From NCBI GenBank assembly GCA_018136815.1, contig CM030931.1, positions 11,729,072 to 11,793,071 of the forward strand: a stretch of DNA of 64,000 bases. Reading direction: 5' to 3'. This document shows positions 39,520 to 49,947 of the stretch, piece after piece. Under the pieces are notes generated by a model. That model did not search any database. It saw nothing but the letters and a program-made list of their open reading frames with translations, and had not been told where the DNA came from. Source of the DNA: Isochrysis galbana (Eukaryota > Haptophyta > Isochrysidales > Isochrysidaceae). The stretch's first letter is position 1. Each line of letters opens with the position of its first letter. The position numbers and the translations under genes were made by a program.

Positions 39520-41598
39520 GTCGCCGGCGGGGCCCACGTCCGCGCTGTTACCCCGCTACCAGTCCAGGGTAGTGGGCCTGAACGCCACCCACCAAAAGAT
39601 CGTATTACGCTACGGCCGAGTACTTCTACGGCCTCCAACCGGTACCCCAAGATTCCCCAAGTTCCAGACAAGCCCTACCACCTCCATCCCCCTCTTTCTC
39701 CTGCCCCCTCGCCGATTGCCCCTATTTCTCCCAATGCCGATGATTCCATCCTGATTCTCGATATCACGCACGAGTCCTCAAAACCAAGTCAACCGTCACC
39801 GCCTCTCTATCAACTCAAGCCGCTCAACCGCTACCCCCCGCCACTCCTCAAGCATCCCCAGTCCAAGACCTCACGGTCTGCGAAAATCCAGCCGCCGCAG
39901 GCCCAATCCAACCTTCAATCCTTCAAATCAAATTTCGCATGTCCGAGCCACAAAACGTCTCCCGAGTACGAGTCCGAGTCCAAGTCACGTTCAGAATTAC
40001 CCTCTTCGTCTTACGCCACCGCGAGCCCATCTACGAGTCTGAGCCCAGTCCAGTCATCACCGGTATCACCAGTCTCCATTACTACGACGATGGAGGCGCA
40101 GTTCCCCGGTTCTTCCCCACTTTCTTTCGAGTCCGAGTCCAAGCCTGTTTTGAGCAAACCCCGTTCTGAGCCATCCGAGTCCGAGTCCGAGTCCGAGTCC
40201 GAGTTTACAACGTCACCGAGTCCTACCACGCGGTCGGCCGCAGGATTAACGGAGCTCCAGCCACCCACTGAGCCTCCGACGACCACTCCTTCCGCGGGAG
40301 TGTTCACCTTCGGTCCTCCGCGCCCCGAGTCTGAGTCATTTGGAATCTCCGGTCACGTCCAGAATCCCAACCACAACCGAGCCCCGTTTCACGAGCCACC
40401 GCGTATCGAGTCCAAACACAAGCTGACGCCGAAGCCCTCGACGACAGCCACTGTGTCCTTGTCCGAGCCACCGTTCCGAGTCTCGCCGCAGCCGGCCTGC
40501 CACTCCAGCAAGCTGCACGCCGCCGAGCCGATCCCTTCCGTTTCCGTTCCGAGTCCGAGTCCAATCGCACAAGACAGTGCATCCCGAGCCCGCGTAATCA
40601 AGCCCGTCACCGAGTCCGAGATTTCGGCCGCACCGAGCCAACCGGTGCTGGCCACCGTGCCCCTATTGTCATCACAAGCTTCAGCTTCGTCCTCACCGAC
40701 GGTTGCGACGCCAGGGGGCTTCACCTTTGGGCTGGCACCGTCCGTTCCCATTTCGAAAGTGAGCCCTGTTTTCAGTGTCCAGCACGACAGAAACGACGAG
40801 TCCGAGTCCGAGTACAATTTAACGTCACCGCGGAGTCCGCGGTCGACCACCGGCGTTCCCACGCCACCCCATCAACCGAGAGCCATGGAGGAGCTGGCAC
40901 AGCCGTCTCCTAGCCCTTCTCAAGTTGCCGAGTCTTCCGAATTCGAGTCTGAATCCACCGTAATTTCAGCGGTCCATCCACCCGCTAGCCCGAGCCAAGT
41001 CCTCCGAAGAATGCTTCGCATTGGAGAACCTCTTCGGTCACCACCCACGCCAGCCGCTGCCGCAGAGCCACCACCCTGGCCTCAGCCTTCCCCGCGGCCG
41101 GCTTCTACGACAGCCACGTCCCTTCTTTCGTCGGCGCCGACCCCGCTGGCGACAGATTGCAACGAAGTCGATGCCGGGCCCGATTCCTCCTCTGATGTGA
41201 CCATGGAGAGTGACCACAACTCCCTTGCACGTCGAGGAACGGCCGCCTCCCAAACCGAGCTTCTACGCCCATTGAGCCAACCCAACCGAGTCTCTAAGCC
41301 ATGCCCTTCACGCCTCTCACCGGTGGTGGTCGCGGCCGCGGCGTCCGTCGCCGCAATCCGACACCCCACCTCTCCGAGTTTGTTCGTCGATCCCGTCCTC
41401 CGAGCCCGTCTCCACGTCGTCGATATCCGAGTCTTCTTTCATTCGTCCTACGTCGCCGCGGCCACCGGTTGCAGCCCCCAAGCACTGCCTGCCTCTCGAT
41501 ACCACTACCACCGCCATCATGCGCGTGGCAGCGATCAATGCGTCCGCGATCCAGTCCTTCGATTCCTCTCAACACAACTCCGATGTCGGCACCCGTGA
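39520..41598 (+). CDS. Ser/Glu/Pro-rich continuation downstream of the Gag amber codon
   Basis: In the same frame as Gag. It has no ATG until 40090 yet 190 uninterrupted codons before it, so expression by amber readthrough is more natural than re-initiation. Content is disordered: repeated Ser-Glu pairs from gagtcc units (about 40125-40205), FTFGPPRP and GGFTFGLAPSV FG-like motifs, and long Ser/Pro runs. No protease motif was found. From about 41280 the Ser-Glu phase moves to the next frame, suggesting a frameshift, programmed or mutational. Confidence 0.45.
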   Translation, partial: VAGGAHVRAVTPLPVQGSGPERHPPKDRITLRPSTSTASNRYPKIPQVPDKPYHLHPPLSPAPSPIAPISPNADDSILILDITHESSKPSQPSPPLYQLKPLNRYPPPLLKHPQSKTSRSAKIQPPQAQSNLQSFKSNFACPSHKTSPEYESESKSRSELPSSSYATASPSTSLSPVQSSPVSPVSITTTMEAQFPGSSPLSFESESKPVLSKPRSEPSESESESESEFTTSPSPTTRSAAGLTELQPPTEPPTTTPSAGVFTFGPPRPESESFGISGHVQNPNHNRAPFHEPPRIESKHKLTPKPSTTATVSLSEPPFRVSPQPACHSSKLHAAEPIPSVSVPSPSPIAQDSASRARVIKPVTESEISAAPSQPVLATVPLLSSQASASSSPTVATPGGFTFGLAPSVPISKVSPVFSVQHDRNDESESEYNLTSPRSPRSTTGVPTPPHQPRAMEELAQPSPSPSQVAESSEFESESTVISAVHPPASPSQVLRRMLRIGEPLRSPPTPAAAAEPPPWPQPSPRPASTTATSLLSSAPTPLATDCNEVDAGPDSSSDVTMESDHNSLARRGTAASQTELLRPLSQPNRVSKPCPSRLSPVVVAAAASVAAIRHPTSPSLFVDPVLRARLHVVDIRVFFHSSYVAAATGCSPQALPASRYHYHRHHARGSDQCVRDPVLRFLSTQLRCRHP

Positions 41599-42078
41599 TG
41601 ATACCCCGTCACCCGCTCTCCACGCTCTCGCCTGTCTTCGTGCACGAGCGAGCGGCTCTGCGGTCGGTATTACCTCGGCACCTCACGGAGGCAGCCCAAG
41701 AGCTTCGCCGGCCTCGCAATGGCACCCTAGCCTCGCCTGCCGCCCGCTACCCAAGCACTTCGATGAGCTTTGCGCTGAGCTCACGAAGATGAATCAACGA
41801 GTCCAAGACGGGCTGACGTCTGGCTGTCACGCACCACGCGTTCTCGTCGTTGGCGAGACGAGCGGCGTCGTCTCCTCCATGTTCCTACTCGCCGGTGCTG
41901 ATGTAGCTACGTGCGATTTGTATCCTTCCGAGATCGATTACGTGCCCCACTTCCAAGGCGACGCGCTTCATGTCCAAAACCTAGGTTGGGACCTAGTCAT
42001 CGCCCACCCGCCCTGCACGTACCTCTCCGCTGTCAGCAGTCAATGGCTCTCCCAAGAACCCGGACGTCGTGCCGCTCT
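41519..42078 (+). CDS. Phage-type DNA-methyltransferase-like domain, cut by the gap
   Basis: In the +1 frame relative to the Gag frame, with overlapping open sequence from about 41277. After HFDELCAELTKMNQRVQDG comes RVLVVGETSGVVSSMF, then an acidic CDLYPSE strand end, PHFQGDALHV, and WDLVIAHPPCTYLS (HPPC at 42005-42016). This order (SAM-binding loop, acidic strand, GDAL, IAHPPCTYL) is what I know from phage and bacterial proteins annotated as DNA methyltransferases. It does not match the GGPPCQ form of standard C5 enzymes. The last third is lost in the N gap, so function is unproven. Recruited methyltransferases are known in some eukaryotic retrotransposons. Confidence 0.5.
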
Positions 42079-42178
42079 NNNNNNNNNNNNNNNNNNNNNN
42101 NNNNNNNNNNNNNNNNNNNNNNNNNNNNNNNNNNNNNNNNNNNNNNNNNNNNNNNNNNNNNNNNNNNNNNNNNNNNNN
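42079..42178. other. Assembly gap (100 N)
   Basis: Exactly 100 N. The flanks are unrelated: methyltransferase-like coding sequence on the left, a GC-rich dispersed repeat on the right. Confidence 0.99.
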
Positions 42179-42590
42179 CGCCAGAGGGCAGCTGGAGGCC
42201 TGCCGCAGGCGCGCCATCGCGCGTGCCGCAGGAGACGGGAGAGAGGGCGCGGAGAAGGGGGTGGGCGGAGCGAGAGCTCCGCTCACCGAAAAATTGGGAA
42301 GTCCCGCTCCTGTTTACAGGATAAGTCGGGATTGAAGCCGCCGCCCACTCGGAGACACAGGAGGAAGGGGGGGAAAGATCACCGGGGGGTGGCGCGGGCC
42401 ACCGGACCATATCTAAGCCCTTCACCCCTATCCCCCTAGTAGTGCACGGGGGGAGCCGCCTGATGGCGGGGGGAGAAGGGCTGGGGAGTGGGGGTGTGGA
42501 AAGTATGCTACGTACTATGTGTAGTAGGTAGTGGTTCCATTCGCCGCGAGTGCGGTAAGAATATTAGAAGGTTTTTTTTAACTCCCCACA
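42179..42590 (-). mobile_element. GC-rich dispersed repeat, reverse partial copy
   Basis: Reverse complement of 50060-50470, including the outer end (ttctaatattcttaccgcac, gcggcgaatggaaccactac). The copy is nearly identical, so both are recent; it is truncated at the gap. Confidence 0.85.
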
Positions 42591-43700
42591 AGTTAAAATG
42601 AGGGAAAAACCCATTGAGGCGGACCGGTCGACGCCGGCCGACTCTCCAGGAAAAAGCACCGGGGGGGGGGGAGGGACCTCTCGTCGAGAAGCGGAACGGC
42701 CCTTACAGCTCGCGCCGCGAGCAGTCCTCGAAGAAATAAATGACTACGCCCCCCTATACCTGCCACAGGGACGTCTTGAGCCACTCCCTTCTTCTCCCTC
42801 TCCTGTCGCCAGCCGCCCCCCTTCGCCCGTTTGCTAATGCAAACGGGGCCCGTTTCTTACCGCACTCCATCGGGGGGGGTGCAAATCCCCCCCTCTCCCC
42901 CTCTCCATTCTCCTCCACCCCTCTCCTTGCGGCGCGTCGCCATGCGGCGCGCCACGGCCTGCTCTCAGAGGGCCTTTGGGAGCTCCCAGAGGGCCAGCAA
43001 GGGCAGCTCAGGGGGCAGTGGAGGCTGGGGCTCAGCCCCTTGCCCCCCCTGCCTCTCCCACGCTTGCCTCGCTGGCCATGGGAGCCGCCTAGAGGCATCT
43101 GTCTGCCTGGCGACCAGGGAAGGGGGGGGGGGTCAGCTTGAGGGCAGGCCCACGCAGGGCGTGGGAGTGCGAATCACGGCCCGCGCCCACTAGGGGTCTG
43201 GGCCAGTGTGATGATTGCCCAGCCCCTGCCAAAGGGCAGGGGCTGTGGTTGATTGTTGATTGTACGGGCCCACCCCTGGGGGTGTCCGCGATGGAGAGAG
43301 GGGGGCGCGAGGCCCCCATTGACCCCTACTTATAAAAGTAGGTTGATATCGCGAGGAATATACTCGCCTTGAGGCCTTTGCCATCAGGCATGCCCTGCGC
43401 CTTGCGGGAGTTCGGCCTTGTGGGCCCTAAGCTGTGTGTCTGTGGTCTGTGGTCAGCAGCTTGCTGTTCCTTTTGGGAGAGGCCAGCATGGCTGCCGTGC
43501 TCGGTGTGGCCGGGGCCACGGGCCGTGTGGCGCGACGCGAGTCGCACGCGCCTGCTCGGCCTCTCCTGACGGACGCGGTCGCTTCGCCAGCGACTGCTCC
43601 ATGGGGATTGGGGGGGGCGCCCTCGGCAGGGGGCCCGAAGGACGAGAAGGGCCGCGCCGGCGCGCTCCATGACAACCAAGAATAATCTTAGTTTGATGAA
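42591..43700. repeat. Composite of three dispersed-repeat copies, no gene
   Basis: 42905-43140 is a diverged copy of the 19226-type repeat (gggcagctcagggggcagtg, tgtctgcctggcgacc). 43186-43345 is the reverse partner of 20157-20332. 43483-43695 is a copy of repeat B (also 61358-61580 and 26228-26402 reversed), from gccagcatggctgccgtg to gcgcgctccatgacaaccaa. Before them a poly-G run (42660-42671) and simple C/T-rich DNA are seen. Frames across these are not conserved between copies. Confidence 0.7.
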
Positions 43701-44089
43701 TCTAGTTGATGAAAAACACAACCTAACGAAGCCCTCAATGACGTGAAGATTTCTCAATACGCAAGAAGCTGTGAGCAGTAATGAGCTGATGACAAGAAGA
43801 GAGATCCGATGCGAGATGCGCATACGAAGGGTGTAACTCAATCGATGATCAAATAGCAGCTCACAATCCAAGGGGCAAAAATGGAGTACGTAAGTAGAAA
43901 AGGGACGCGCGCCCTCCCATCCATAGGCGCGCACGTTACGGCGCAATCGACTCGCTCATCTTGCTTGGACCACACGTATCTATGAGCTTCTGCTGCGCGT
44001 GTCTCTCGCCTCTACCGGACAATCGGTGGGGACGCTTGCGTCGGCAGTCCTGCATCCGGAGAACCAAACACTCTTGACATGTCGGCTCC
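43701..44089. other. Intergenic DNA downstream of the glycosyltransferase gene
   Basis: Lower GC than its surroundings with several in-frame stops on both strands. Probably 3' untranslated and spacer sequence; no recognised feature. Confidence 0.4.
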
Positions 44090-46739
44090 TCAGCGTCGGG
44101 ACTCGTCGCCATTGAGGGACTCAACGTGCACGGCCGATTCGCACCGCATCAACGCTTGTTGCGTTTCTTCCTCCGCTAGCAGGACTAGTGCGGGGATGGC
44201 AGCGGCATCGAACCCCGCGTGTTCGAATGCACGTCGCCACACCGCCGGCACTCCCCCCATCCTCTCCACAGCGCGGGATAGATCGTCCGATGCGCGAGAA
44301 ATTCCGGCGACGCTCACCTCGAGGCAACCCAGGAGAGGAAGCGGCAGTGATAGCGCGTGGGCAAAAGGGTGTGTTTCTCCATGTAGCTGGGTTTCATCTG
44401 GTGGGGAATGGGAGTGCCAGAATCGCAGCAAGCGAAAGCGGCCATTCGGAAGAGAGGTGAGTGCCGCAGGGGGGGCGTTCCAACGACCGTCCATCCAGAT
44501 GTCGGTGAGTTCAGAAACCGAACGGTACCCGGACGCACGAGCAGGGTGCTCTACGCAATTCAAGGCGCAATGCCGGCATATGTGCCAAAAAACCCGATGC
44601 AACAGTTTGATCACGCGGCGTGGGAGCGCCTCCTCTCCATGTGCTAAAATGATTAGTGCCGCGACTCGCTTGCGCGCCGTTTCGCCAGTCAAGGCCGAGT
44701 CGCCCCGATCCCGATTCGCGCAGAAGGCGTGGCTACGATGGTCGCGCCACTCCTCCGCCCCTGCCGTAACGTATCGCAGCTCTTTCCAACCCGAGAGCGG
44801 GCCTTGACCAAGTGGTGGGGATGGGGGTGGCAACTTCTCAATCTCATCCTCGTCAACGGGGAGCAAAAGCAGAGGATAGGCTGTTGGAGCTGTACAAGCC
44901 GCGCGGAGCAAAGTGCGTAGGTCGCTGGCAGCTGTGTCGGTGGCCATCATCTCACGGAATTTGAGCCTCGCTGAGCTCATCCCTGCCTTCCATAACGACG
45001 GCTGCAAGTAGAGTGCATGCACGCCCTGAATGAATCCCCCCACCTCGTCTGAAATGATTGCGGGCGGACGCAGCGCAGTTGCCTGCTTCGGGTCCAGTGC
45101 CAAACCGAGACGCTCCAGTAGCGTCGTATTGGGCGTTCGCGCGAGGTCGAAGGGAATGGCTGCTGCCGAAGTTGACACAATGGGGATCCCGAGCTCGAGC
45201 GCGACAAGCAACTTCGTTTGGATGCCCGTCGCGTGATGCACTGGCGCAACGAAGACGCGCCACGACAACGCCTCTGTGAGTAAATCCTCTGCCTCGTAGA
45301 AGCCGAGCTCGTCGATACCGGCCTCGGCCTCCTTCCCTGCGAATGGTGTGCCCGAAGCCCAGCCGCAAGGCGCGCGCGCAATTATCCCCGCTGGGTCGCA
45401 GCTTTGGCCACCCGAAAGATTAGAGGTGGAACCGGGTGGCCGCCCAACCAAACGCAAGCGGAGACCCGGAAGTTTGCGCCGGAGCTCTCTCCAGCAATTA
45501 CTCAGGAACCACTTGATCGCCTGATGGTTAGTCACCGTCTGGCCATCACCGAGAAAACCGAGATATTTGGTGTGCCCATACTGACGATGCGTCGCGCGCA
45601 CGGTCTTGGGCAAGGCACGCATGAGGCGTAGCGGCGTGCGTAGTAACAGCCACTGGCCAGGACCGAAGCCGGAAGCGAACATCGCTCGCACTGCCGCCTG
45701 GTCTTGCTCGGAGACGTGGGTCACCTGCCAGCGAGATTGACGGCCACAGCGCCAGAGGAGGAAGCAATTCAGCGGGTAGGCAAGCGGGTAGGCAAAAAGA
45801 TCACATGCAAGAAGAGCGTCTAGGAGGGTTATGCCAAGCATCTAGAAGCAGCAGACACAATCCTAGCAATACCCACCGAATTGGCGGGGTGCGTGCACGC
45901 GGAATCACGTTGTATTCGGATGTTGCAGTGCGAGCAGGTGCCTTGCTACTCACCGCGTCGACCAGCGCATAGATAGAGCCCAGTCGGTGCTGCAGGGAGG
46001 CCGCCTGCCTCATGTATCTTTGTCGTAGTGTGGGGTCGCTTTCTCCCTGCGCAAGCCGCGAGGCGCGCAGCCCATGCGCCTCGTCGTCAAGCAAAGCAAC
46101 AAAGGGCTGGCGCGAAGGTGGCGAATGCGAACGCAGAGGAGGCAGCACGAGCTCCGCAAACATAGGTGCCACATCAGACGGGAAGCAGACGGTGATAAGG
46201 ACTAGATCAAACCACCCCTGCTCAAAGAGCCGCCGCAGCTGTTCCACCGAGGAGAAGCGGTAAAGCGCCGGCGGCGGCCGTAGGCAGGCAGTGAGCTCAG
46301 CCGTCTCGTATCCGCGTATGCCGAGCTGCTCGGCAAGCTGGGCGATTGGCATGCTCTGCTCCGACGCAAGCACATCTCGGTGGTAAAGGATGGAGACGGT
46401 GCGCCTGTGCGCCTGCATCAGCCGCACAAGCGAGAAGAGACGCCTGTCGGCGGCGTTGTCTTGCAGGTACTGCTCGTGAGCAATGAGGATATTCTTCCCT
46501 GGCCGTTCCTGCGGCTCGCAGATCGCCGGCTCAGCCGCGAGACTGTGCAGCTTGGGAAGGTGAATGCCGGAACGGCCACTCACATTGCAGATGCGAACCA
46601 CATTGTCACACTGGCCCTCTACACACTGCGGCTCGGTGGGCAAGGGAGAAGGACGAGGAGCGTGGGAGCGAGACGAGAGGAGCACGAGTAGCCCTGCGGT
46701 CGCAACGGCGAGGCCGAGCGCTCGGCCGCTCGGCACCAT
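44090..46739 (-). CDS. Type II membrane glycosyltransferase, GT4-like, two exons
   Basis: Exon 1 is 46739-45954 and exon 2 is 45724-44090. The 229-base intron starts GTGAGT, ends GGCAG, and joins ALVDA to VTHVSEQDQ in phase. The protein has 806 residues. Residues 7-23 form a single hydrophobic anchor next to a short N-tail, as in Golgi type II enzymes. The N-terminal Rossmann half has NILIAHEQYLQDNAADRRLF (83-102) and DLVLITVCFPSD. The C-terminal half has YLGFLGDG (about 315-322), LRLRLVGRPPG, and VFVAPVHHATGIQTKLLVAL (about 419-438), with Pro and Ser/Thr following (GIPIVSTSAAA), typical of GT-B group 1 transferases. A 270-residue C-terminal extension is unassigned. Donor sugar and acceptor unknown; glycoprotein or scale/cell-coat synthesis is possible. 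Confidence 0.8.
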
Positions 46740-46975
46740 TGCCGCCGCACGCTGTGGCGGCAACACGCTCCAAGGGAGAGGAGAGACAGGGAGAGAAAAG
46801 GAGGACGGAGCGATGACGAGGAGGGGTGGGTGGGCAGGGAGAGGTGTGGCTGGGCCACAAGTTTGTGTGTGGTGAGGGGGTGGGGGGGAGTTGGAAGAAG
46901 GCGGCAATCAGTGGGAGAAAGGGGTATGTGTGTGAGAGAGAGGGAGAGAAGAGAGCGGAGAGGAGAACGCCCCGG
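46740..46975 (-). promoter_or_regulatory. CT-rich leader of the glycosyltransferase gene
   Basis: The coding strand is pyrimidine-rich with short (CT)n runs at about 46765-46810 and 46930-46970, directly upstream of the ATG. The arrangement is the same as for other genes in the window. Confidence 0.4.
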
Positions 46976-48165
46976 CGGAGACGAGGCGGCGGCGTGAGCG
47001 ACGCTGCGATTCGCGCGTTAAGGAGATCCGAGATTCGCATGGCACGTTAGGAGGGCCTCGAAGTTGTGCGAAATCGTTAGGACATAGCATGCTGGCCGGC
47101 GAGGGCCAGGGCGTGCGATCCAGGCGTGCCTGTCAGGGAGGGTCTGGGTCAGTGGTGTGCGTTGGGCCTGCATGCCGTGAGGCATGTCAGGAGGGTGGGT
47201 GGTTCCTTCCCCACAACGGGGGAGGAGTGGAGAGGAAGGGGGGGACCGTGCCCCCCCCATGAATGAACCAAGTATAAACTTATTAGTTGTTAGTTGATAT
47301 AAGATACGAGAGATAAGAGTGTGCTCGCTTAAGACAAGAAGGCACTCCGCCCCGAACGACCCTCTGGACACGCAACTGTCACGCGACCAAAAGCAACCCA
47401 TCCATCAGCATCGAGGAACCCGCAACACACCCGGAATAAACAGGCCACCCAGGGGCACAAGAGAGGAAGGTGAGAACAGACCGCTGGGGGCAGGTGCACC
47501 CCGCTCAACCCAACCCCCCCCCAACAACCTGAGCCCCGAAGAAGAGCACAAGGGAAGTTGCCGCAAAGCGGGTAGTGAGGGAGTGGAAGGGAGGAGGGCG
47601 TGGCTACGTAAACGAGACCCAGTGACGCGTGTGAGGCGAGACTATTATCTATTATAAATGGTTTTTAGTTGATATTATAAGAGTAGGTTGACTACGCGGC
47701 GATAAAGAACAAGCACACACGTACAAGACGCAGACAGAATCAATTAGGCACATGCACACACATGGGGACACACTAGTAATGTGCACAAGACGATGCGACG
47801 TAGATGTCGATGCGATGCATTGCACGTTGACGACATTCGCGGTTTCCATCGGCAAGGAAGACATTCATACTCATTGTGTTGAAAGCGTAAGGGCGCAGAA
47901 ACGCTTGACGCTATGGTATGGTGAGCAAAGTTGCCTTTAGAGCCGCTGACTAGCTTAGATCACTCACTCTACGAGTGAGTCTTGGCCTGATGCGGGCGTC
48001 GCGCGCTCATAGCATGCAGGGAGACGTGGTATGCCAAACATATCTGCCGAGCTATCCCAAGTACTTTCCCGGCTGAGATCGATCAGTGCTAGTGATGGCG
48101 TAATCGGATGGAAAAGCGAGCGAGGCCGTGTCAATGTGTCAACGGGCGGCCGTCCGGTGCTAGCC
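46976..48165. other. Gene-free spacer with repeat relics
   Basis: 47097-47285 copies the right half of the 19226-type repeat (caggcgtgcctgtcagg, ggagggtgggtggttcc, cccccatgaa, accaagtataaactta). 47560-47655 is a diverged copy of the tail repeat at 27503. An ataagagtaggttga string at 47678 echoes repeat ends near 43331. No coding frame is convincing; the last bases are kinase 3' flank. Confidence 0.5.
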
Positions 48166-49580
48166 TCAAAATGTACCAAAGAATTCGGCGTCCTTAGCCG
48201 GGTTGAGCAGTGGGCCCGACTCCTCAATCGAGTCGGCGTACTTTTCGTACTGCGACGTATCATCATTCGAGTTGACGTCCGGAACAATGAAAGCCTGCAT
48301 GTTCTTGTTGTAGAGCGCCGCCCAGTTGAGGCCCCGATACCACTTGTGCTTCTTAATGTCCTCAGCGCCATTTTTAAGATTGCCGATCCGCTTTGTTCTG
48401 TCTGCAGTCAAAAGTTTGCGGATCAAGTCGCGCGCGTGGGTTTCAAAATGGCGTGGACAGTCGTACTTGCCGGCCAAGATCTTCTGGTAGATTCCAAAGG
48501 GGCTCTCGTCATAGAATGGCGGATACCCTGCGAGCATCTCATAGATAACGATACCCAGAGCCCACCAGTCTACCGCCTTATTGTGGCCCTTGCTCTGGAT
48601 GATCTCCGGCGCAAGGTACTCGGGAGTTCCACACAATGTCCAAGTTTTGTCCGCTACCTTCTTCGCGAACCCAAAGTCAGTGATCTTCAAGTACCCAAAT
48701 TGGTCAAGCAGCAGATTCTCTGGTTTAAGATCGCGATACACGATGGGTGGGTCCTGACCGTGCAGGTACTGCAGCGCCATGACAACCTGAGCAGCATAGA
48801 AGCGAGTGTGGTCGTTGCCGAATTTGCCAGCCTTCCGCAAGTGCGTGAAGAGCTCGCCACCGATGATATACTCGAGCACCATATACAAATTGCGCTCGTC
48901 TTGGAAACAATGAAACCTACAAGGCAGGGCAACGGACGAGAGCATGGAAGACTGAATGACCAGATCCCTTAGCTTGCCAAGTCAGGGCTGTGAGCCTCCA
49001 TGAGGGCACAAGGTTGAGCATATTCAGCATCTAGACAATCCGCCATGCTAGTGAGGGAGCAGCTCACAGGTCGACGATAAACGGGTGTGAGACCTCCATC
49101 AGGATAGCCTTCTCATTCATGATGTGCTCAACCTGCTTCAGCCGCACAACTTCCGATTTTTTCATGATCTTGAGCGCGAAAAAGCAGTTGCCAGGGTGGA
49201 TCATAGGTTCGGGCTGTTTATTCGCCAGCTCTTGCCGTACGCCATCAGCTTCTACTAGTCTCACACGGCCAAAGGTGCCAGTGCCTGCCATCGAGGTAGG
49301 GACACCATCATGGACACTATCACATACTGGCATGAACGCGTCGCCGCGCCGAGACCACGCCTCTTCTGCTTGGGTGGCTCTCCGCCCGCCAGCTCTGCGA
49401 GCTGTCGGCACACAGAGATACCTATTCAGAGCGAGCGGCGCGAGGAGTGAGCCACGCACCGAGTGTATCCTTCAGATTGAATTCATCCAGAGCTCTGTTC
49501 CCCCTCGCGTCAAAGTATTGCCGGATTGCTCCGAGCAGCTGCACAGGGTCTGTCTCCAGAGTCTCCTCCTGCAGACCCAT
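48166..49580 (-). CDS. cAMP-dependent protein kinase catalytic subunit-like AGC kinase, three exons
   Basis: Exons are 49580-49460, 49284-49068 and 48916-48166 (362 residues; PKA-C is about 350). Introns of 175 and 151 bases start GTG and join in phase. The glycine loop reads GTGTFGRV, split after the first Gly by intron 1. The catalytic Lys is in FALKIMKK. An insertion of about 20 residues (ADGVRQELANKQP) lies between the loop strand and that Lys. RDLKPENLL, DFGFAKK and LCGTPEYLAPE with the activation-loop Thr are intact. The C-terminus ends FFGTF, the hydrophobic motif of PKA-type tails. The frame stays open upstream of the chosen ATG to a possible acceptor at about 49650, so an additional 5' exon is possible. 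Role: serine/threonine kinase of cyclic-nucleotide signalling, by family. Confidence 0.88.
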
Positions 49581-49947
49581 CACACTGCCGTCGGCAGGCA
49601 GAGCTGTCGGCGCCGCTTGTCGTGAGGAGTGAGTGAGGCCTGCGATGGAGGACGGGGTGCTCAGCCCTGTGCAGACTCGAGGCCAGGCACAGGAAGAGCA
49701 AGCGCAGGGAGAGGGAGAGGGAGAGAGTCGGTGAGCACTCCAGCGCGACGCACACCTCCACGCCGGCCCGGCAGAGGGCGCGCAACAGCAGCTCGTAACG
49801 ACACAAGATAGACCGGATATAGACCAAATTATAGCAGTAAACGTTCACATCTCACATCATCTTATCGCCTTCTACAGATAAAAACGAGCATGTTCATAAA
49901 AATTGCACAGGCGCATTGATCTTAAGAAACGTTTTTATATTATCGCC
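49581..49947. other. Kinase 5' region
   Basis: The coding strand is CT-rich at about 49690-49730, then moves to ordinary sequence. It may include a short 5' exon. Nothing else recognised. Confidence 0.4.

Larger units (their letters stand above)
35700..42078 (+). mobile_element. Large retroelement-like unit: leader, Gag-like frame, Ser/Pro-rich frame, methyltransferase-like domain
   Basis: About 1 kb of T-rich leader (with a CT run at 35740 and gagtc-type repeats at 36585-36640) precedes one long plus-strand frame. That frame is interrupted by TAG at 37345 and 39517 and followed by a methyltransferase-like domain in a shifted frame that runs into the assembly gap. Leader-plus-start relics occur at 1391-1628 and 60560-61030, so the unit is multicopy and mobile. 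I see no LTR, RT, integrase or tyrosine recombinase before the gap, so its class (DIRS-like, gypsy-like or other) is open. Confidence 0.6.
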
